A model generated the notes under the pieces. It did not search any database and was not told the origin of the DNA. It saw only the letters and a list, made by a program, of their open reading frames with translations. A program made the translations under genes and the position numbers. A stretch of 7,850 bases of DNA from an uncultured Clostridia bacterium (GTDB taxonomy: Bacteria; Bacillota; Clostridia; Christensenellales; UBA1242): contig CALWTN010000048.1 of NCBI GenBank assembly GCA_944384475.1, positions 1 through 7,850 of the forward strand, written 5' to 3'. Positions 5,835 to 7,850 of this stretch are shown one piece after another. Each line of letters opens with the position of its first letter. Within the stretch, counting starts at the first letter, position 1.

Positions 5835-6371
5835 TTATCCTCCAAATAACCCCGATAAAAAGTTGCAAAATCTGTCAAACCAATTTGATTGTTGTTTTAG
5901 TTCGTCAGGGCGCATAAGTTCATCTGGATAGGTTTCAATCAACTCTGACATCTTGTTTCCAGAATCCACTGACGAAATATTTTTTAATAAGTTTGCTAGG
6001 TTTACTGAATACTGGCTTTGAGTGGCATTGTAAGCGGCAACCGAATCAGCCAAATCCACAGCTGTAAAAACTCCAAGCCCAACGACAAGCGCCAAAACAC
6101 ACGCAACAATCGCTTTTTTCAAGACAGATGTTTTTTTCTTAGGTTTTTGGCTTTCCACCTGTTTTTCAAGTTTAAGAATAATCTTTTTTTTCTCAGGCGG
6201 AGTTTCGGGAATAAGGTCATAGTTCGGGGTTTCGATGACGATATTTTCCTGTTGAGGTGGCTGGCTTACTTGAGACTGAATAGAAGAGAGGTTGATTTTT
6301 TGTTTAGCTTTTTCAAGTTTTTGTTCAACCCTCACCTCTTTTTCAAGCAACAGCGTGTCCTTCTCTTTCAT
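5835..6371 (-). CDS. Small single-pass membrane protein in FtsL position
   Basis: This 178-residue protein has a long charged N-terminal part (1-84) with a Lys/Glu-rich, possibly helical start (about 9-25), a Pro/Gln-rich middle (35-62) and a basic patch PKKKTSVLKK (77-86). One membrane helix follows (about 87-106), then a C-terminal segment of about 70 residues. The positive charge before the helix predicts an N-inside, C-outside topology. The ATG (6369-6371) is preceded by GAGGAG (6377-6382) at 5 bases. It sits immediately upstream of the class B PBP, the place where ftsL normally lies, and the topology fits FtsL/DivIC-type divisome proteins. However, the outer part has no obvious leucine zipper and the cytoplasmic part is longer than usual. 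I therefore name it by position only; an unrelated PBP partner is possible. No clear promoter was found upstream. Confidence 0.85.
   Translation of the reverse strand: MKEKDTLLLEKEVRVEQKLEKAKQKINLSSIQSQVSQPPQQENIVIETPNYDLIPETPPEKKKIILKLEKQVESQKPKKKTSVLKKAIVACVLALVVGLGVFTAVDLADSVAAYNATQSQYSVNLANLLKNISSVDSGNKMSELIETYPDELMRPDELKQQSNWFDRFCNFLSGLFGG
5839..5843 (-). promoter_or_regulatory. Ribosome binding site that supports the TTG start of the PBP
   Basis: GGAGG on the minus strand is 7 bases before TTG 5829-5831. It lies inside the last codons of the upstream gene (stop at 5835-5837), as expected for translational coupling. Confidence 0.85.
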
Positions 6372-6490
6372 GTATACTCCTCAACACAAAAATATATTCA
6401 TGCCGCAGCGCATCCCCATGCCAACGATTTATTGTATATCTGTCCATCCCCTCTGAGAGCATTATGCCTTTTCTTTTTAAGTCTTGGAGT

Positions 6491-6534
6491 CAAATTTTCA
6501 TGAGGCAAAGGCTATGCCTGTTCATGAAAATTTG
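6491..6534. repeat. Long inverted repeat (hairpin) with inner stem
   Basis: CAAATTTTCATGA (6491-6503) is perfectly complementary to TCATGAAAATTTG (6522-6534), 13 base pairs. Inside, GGCA (6504-6507) pairs with TGCC (6515-6518) around a 7-base loop. No T-run follows directly on either strand, so a simple intrinsic terminator is not supported. Confidence 0.85.
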
Positions 6535-6544
6535 CGAACCCCAT

Positions 6545-6563
6545 ATTCTCTCTGCGAGAGAAT
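6545..6563. repeat. Perfect short hairpin
   Basis: ATTCTCTC (6545-6552) pairs with GAGAGAAT (6556-6563) around the 3-base loop TGC. It lies only 10 bases from the larger hairpin on its left. It has no U-tract on either strand. Confidence 0.8.
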
Positions 6564-6671
6564 GCGACTTCGGCAGGCTCACCCTTGCAAGCAAGTTCGC
6601 CTTTCTCGTCTAATGCGCCAGGCGAGTCCAGAGGCGAGCCAAGCGGGATGGAAGGGGGCTTGTGGGGGAAA

Positions 6672-6699
6672 ACGGCGAGCCGCTGTTAGGCGTAGCCGT
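6672..6699. repeat. GC-rich imperfect hairpin
   Basis: ACGGC (6672-6676) pairs with GCCGT (6695-6699), and after a small internal loop GCC (6679-6681) pairs with GGC (6689-6691) around a 7-base loop. It is the clearest fold in the GC-rich block beside the 3' end of the right-hand gene. Confidence 0.55.
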
Positions 6700-6734
6700 G
6701 CCAGCGAGTGCGAGTTGGTTGCCCCTACGATATA

Positions 6735-7850
6735 TTAGTGCCACTCAGGCGAACCCGGCCATGTTGCTTCTTCGCCCAAGTTGGATATTGCTGTGTAGAA
6801 TGCGTAATTTGTTGTTGTGTCGCCAGGGGCTTTTTCTACGTTGTATGCGATTTCTAAATAGCTGCCTTCAATTTTGGTTTCATCAAGCACGCCGTATCCA
6901 CCGTAAGTTGTGCTTTCCATAACTTTGTAATATCTTCTTGCATCCGACAAGCCTGTAAGCGTAAGCAATCTTTCGCCCTCTGGAGGATTCAAAGCCTCTG
7001 GGCAGTTAAATGCGCCAAGCTCAACAACCTCACCGAACATATCATCTCGTTCAAGCTCAAACTCTAAAAACCAGCCATCTTCTCCAACATCAATAGGCCC
7101 GTCTGGCACGGTTATTGATTGTTTTGCTTCCTTTATAGGCGAGCCGTCTCCCTTGTTCCAGCGCAAAATCACTTCAATTGTAATTGATTTTGTAGGGTCG
7201 TAAATTTCGTCTCCGTCATCGTTTGCGTCATATTTAAAATCAAGCCACAAATCGGTTATTCTGATGACAGGCTTTTCAGCAGAAACATCTGGCATCAACA
7301 CCACACTTTGATATTCATACGCACCAGTATAAACAAACGGATCGCCTTCAAGCATAGAGAAGAAAGACGTCACCGGATAGTTTACAACTTCGGACGCCAT
7401 AAAACTTCCGCCGACTGTTGTTGAGCCTTCGCCCGTCTCTTGATTTTCATTTCCAATGGTTGTCAAACTGCCGCAGTAGTCCACGATTGCAGTAACCACG
7501 TCCTCATAATAGACATCATATTTAAACGTAGGGTTGATGTTTGTTGGCATGCTTAAAGCCGCTTGCCCAATCACCTCTTCCAAAACAAAGTCAACAATTT
7601 GATCTTTGTTTCTTTGGGTTAAACCAACGTAGGAGCCAAGTTGGTTAAAAGTGATTTTAACATCTTCAAGCGCAAGCGCCGCACTGCTCTTTTCTGCAGT
7701 TGCGCCATAACCCACCACTGTCAAAGTAGGCTCGCCGCCGTCATACGAAACAGTCATTTCATTAGGCTCAAGCCCCAACACCAATGAGTAAATTGTGTAA
7801 GTAAGTGCGTCTATATAGTCTTCATTTATAAATGCAGATTGATAGGCGGT
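6735..7850 (-). CDS. Unrecognised acidic protein, probably exported (partial, N-terminus outside window)
   Basis: The frame is open from the window edge (7850) to the TAA at 6735-6737, giving the last 371 residues. The first in-frame start-like codon, a TTG at 7782-7784, has open frame before it, so the gene really begins beyond the window. I recognise no family. The protein is rich in Asp, Glu, Gly, Thr and Tyr, with only two cysteines (about 126 and 283) and no membrane helix in the visible part. Alternating hydrophobic stretches such as SITIEVILRWN suggest mainly beta structure. DANDDGDEIYDP (about 208-219) resembles a calcium-binding DxNxDG loop. The C-terminus has no LPxTG motif or membrane anchor. 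Export is inferred from composition and the calcium-like loop only, since the signal peptide, if any, is not in view. The hairpin-rich stretch follows its stop codon. Confidence 0.85.
   Translation of the reverse strand, partial: TAYQSAFINEDYIDALTYTIYSLVLGLEPNEMTVSYDGGEPTLTVVGYGATAEKSSAALALEDVKITFNQLGSYVGLTQRNKDQIVDFVLEEVIGQAALSMPTNINPTFKYDVYYEDVVTAIVDYCGSLTTIGNENQETGEGSTTVGGSFMASEVVNYPVTSFFSMLEGDPFVYTGAYEYQSVVLMPDVSAEKPVIRITDLWLDFKYDANDDGDEIYDPTKSITIEVILRWNKGDGSPIKEAKQSITVPDGPIDVGEDGWFLEFELERDDMFGEVVELGAFNCPEALNPPEGERLLTLTGLSDARRYYKVMESTTYGGYGVLDETKIEGSYLEIAYNVEKAPGDTTTNYAFYTAISNLGEEATWPGSPEWH

Larger units (their letters stand above)
6372..6734. other. Gene-free stretch rich in hairpins, GC-rich on its right side
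   Basis: No convincing coding region lies between the FtsL-position gene and the next minus-strand gene. Short open frames here run across hairpin arms and have no ribosome binding site. The left part (6372-6480) is AT-rich and is presumably the 5' leader and promoter region of the FtsL-position gene, though no hexamer pair with proper spacing was seen. From 6491 on there are at least three hairpins. Bases 6561-6720 have about 62% G+C by hand count, far above the neighbouring genes, and contain GGCGAG three times (6621, 6633, 6674). This suggests extragenic repeat elements or a decayed insertion. Confidence 0.6.

Noticed and set aside
6466..6493. TTGACT (6488-6493, minus strand) as a -35 for the FtsL-position gene
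   Set aside because: The nearest -10-like hexamer, CATAAT, is 21 bases away, which is too far; no hexamer pair with 16-18 spacing was found.
6484..6922. Two plus-strand open frames of 84 and 86 codons over the hairpin-rich block and the end of the right-hand gene
   Set aside because: They run through hairpin arms and then antisense to a well-supported gene, start with weak codons, and have no ribosome binding site.
1..7850. CRISPR array, tRNA or rRNA gene, transposase or phage gene
   Set aside because: No regularly spaced repeats, no tRNA-like cloverleaf with conserved arms, and no mobile-element or phage protein motifs were seen on either strand.

Overview
The window looks like chromosomal DNA from a low-GC Gram-positive bacterium, probably an uncultured member of the Clostridia/Firmicutes. 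This is inferred from several things together: a T-box tRNA-sensing leader, a single-chain glycyl-tRNA synthetase, a YugP-type membrane metallopeptidase with a second divergent copy, a class B penicillin-binding protein with a C-terminal PASTA domain, strong AGGAGG-type ribosome binding sites and one TTG start. Nothing in the sequence fixes the genus.

Layout. Positions 2-670 (+) hold the 3' part of a YbiT-like ABC-F ATPase gene. A sigma-A-type promoter at 681-709 drives a T-box leader (about 715-850) that controls glycyl-tRNA synthetase (869-2251, +). A hairpin that can stop transcription from both sides (2251-2281) separates this rightward unit from the rest of the window, which is all on the minus strand. 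Reading leftward from the right edge, these are: the C-terminal 371 residues of an unrecognised acidic, probably exported protein (6735-7850); a gene-free stretch of about 360 bases that is partly GC-rich and full of hairpins (6372-6734); a small single-pass membrane protein in the position of FtsL (5835-6371); a class B PBP that starts with TTG 3 bases later (3933-5831); a divergent membrane zinc metallopeptidase (3188-3901); a structured intergenic stretch (3003-3187); and a YugP-like metallopeptidase (2280-2999).

How the parts work together. The T-box senses uncharged glycine tRNA and lets transcription into the synthetase gene proceed. I could trace the specifier, kink-turn, a possible pseudoknot, Stem III, the antiterminator and the competing terminator base by base. 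The FtsL-position protein and the PBP form a translationally coupled pair for septal or spore peptidoglycan synthesis. The metallopeptidase after the PBP has its own promoter overlapping the PBP stop codon, with a predicted start site at or next to the ATG.

Most of the window is ordinary housekeeping DNA. The observation most worth a second look is the glycine T-box. Its Stem I appears cut down to a kink-turn hairpin with the GGC specifier in the terminal loop, yet it works through a transcription terminator. Next are the probably leaderless metallopeptidase gene and the two palindrome-rich intergenic stretches.
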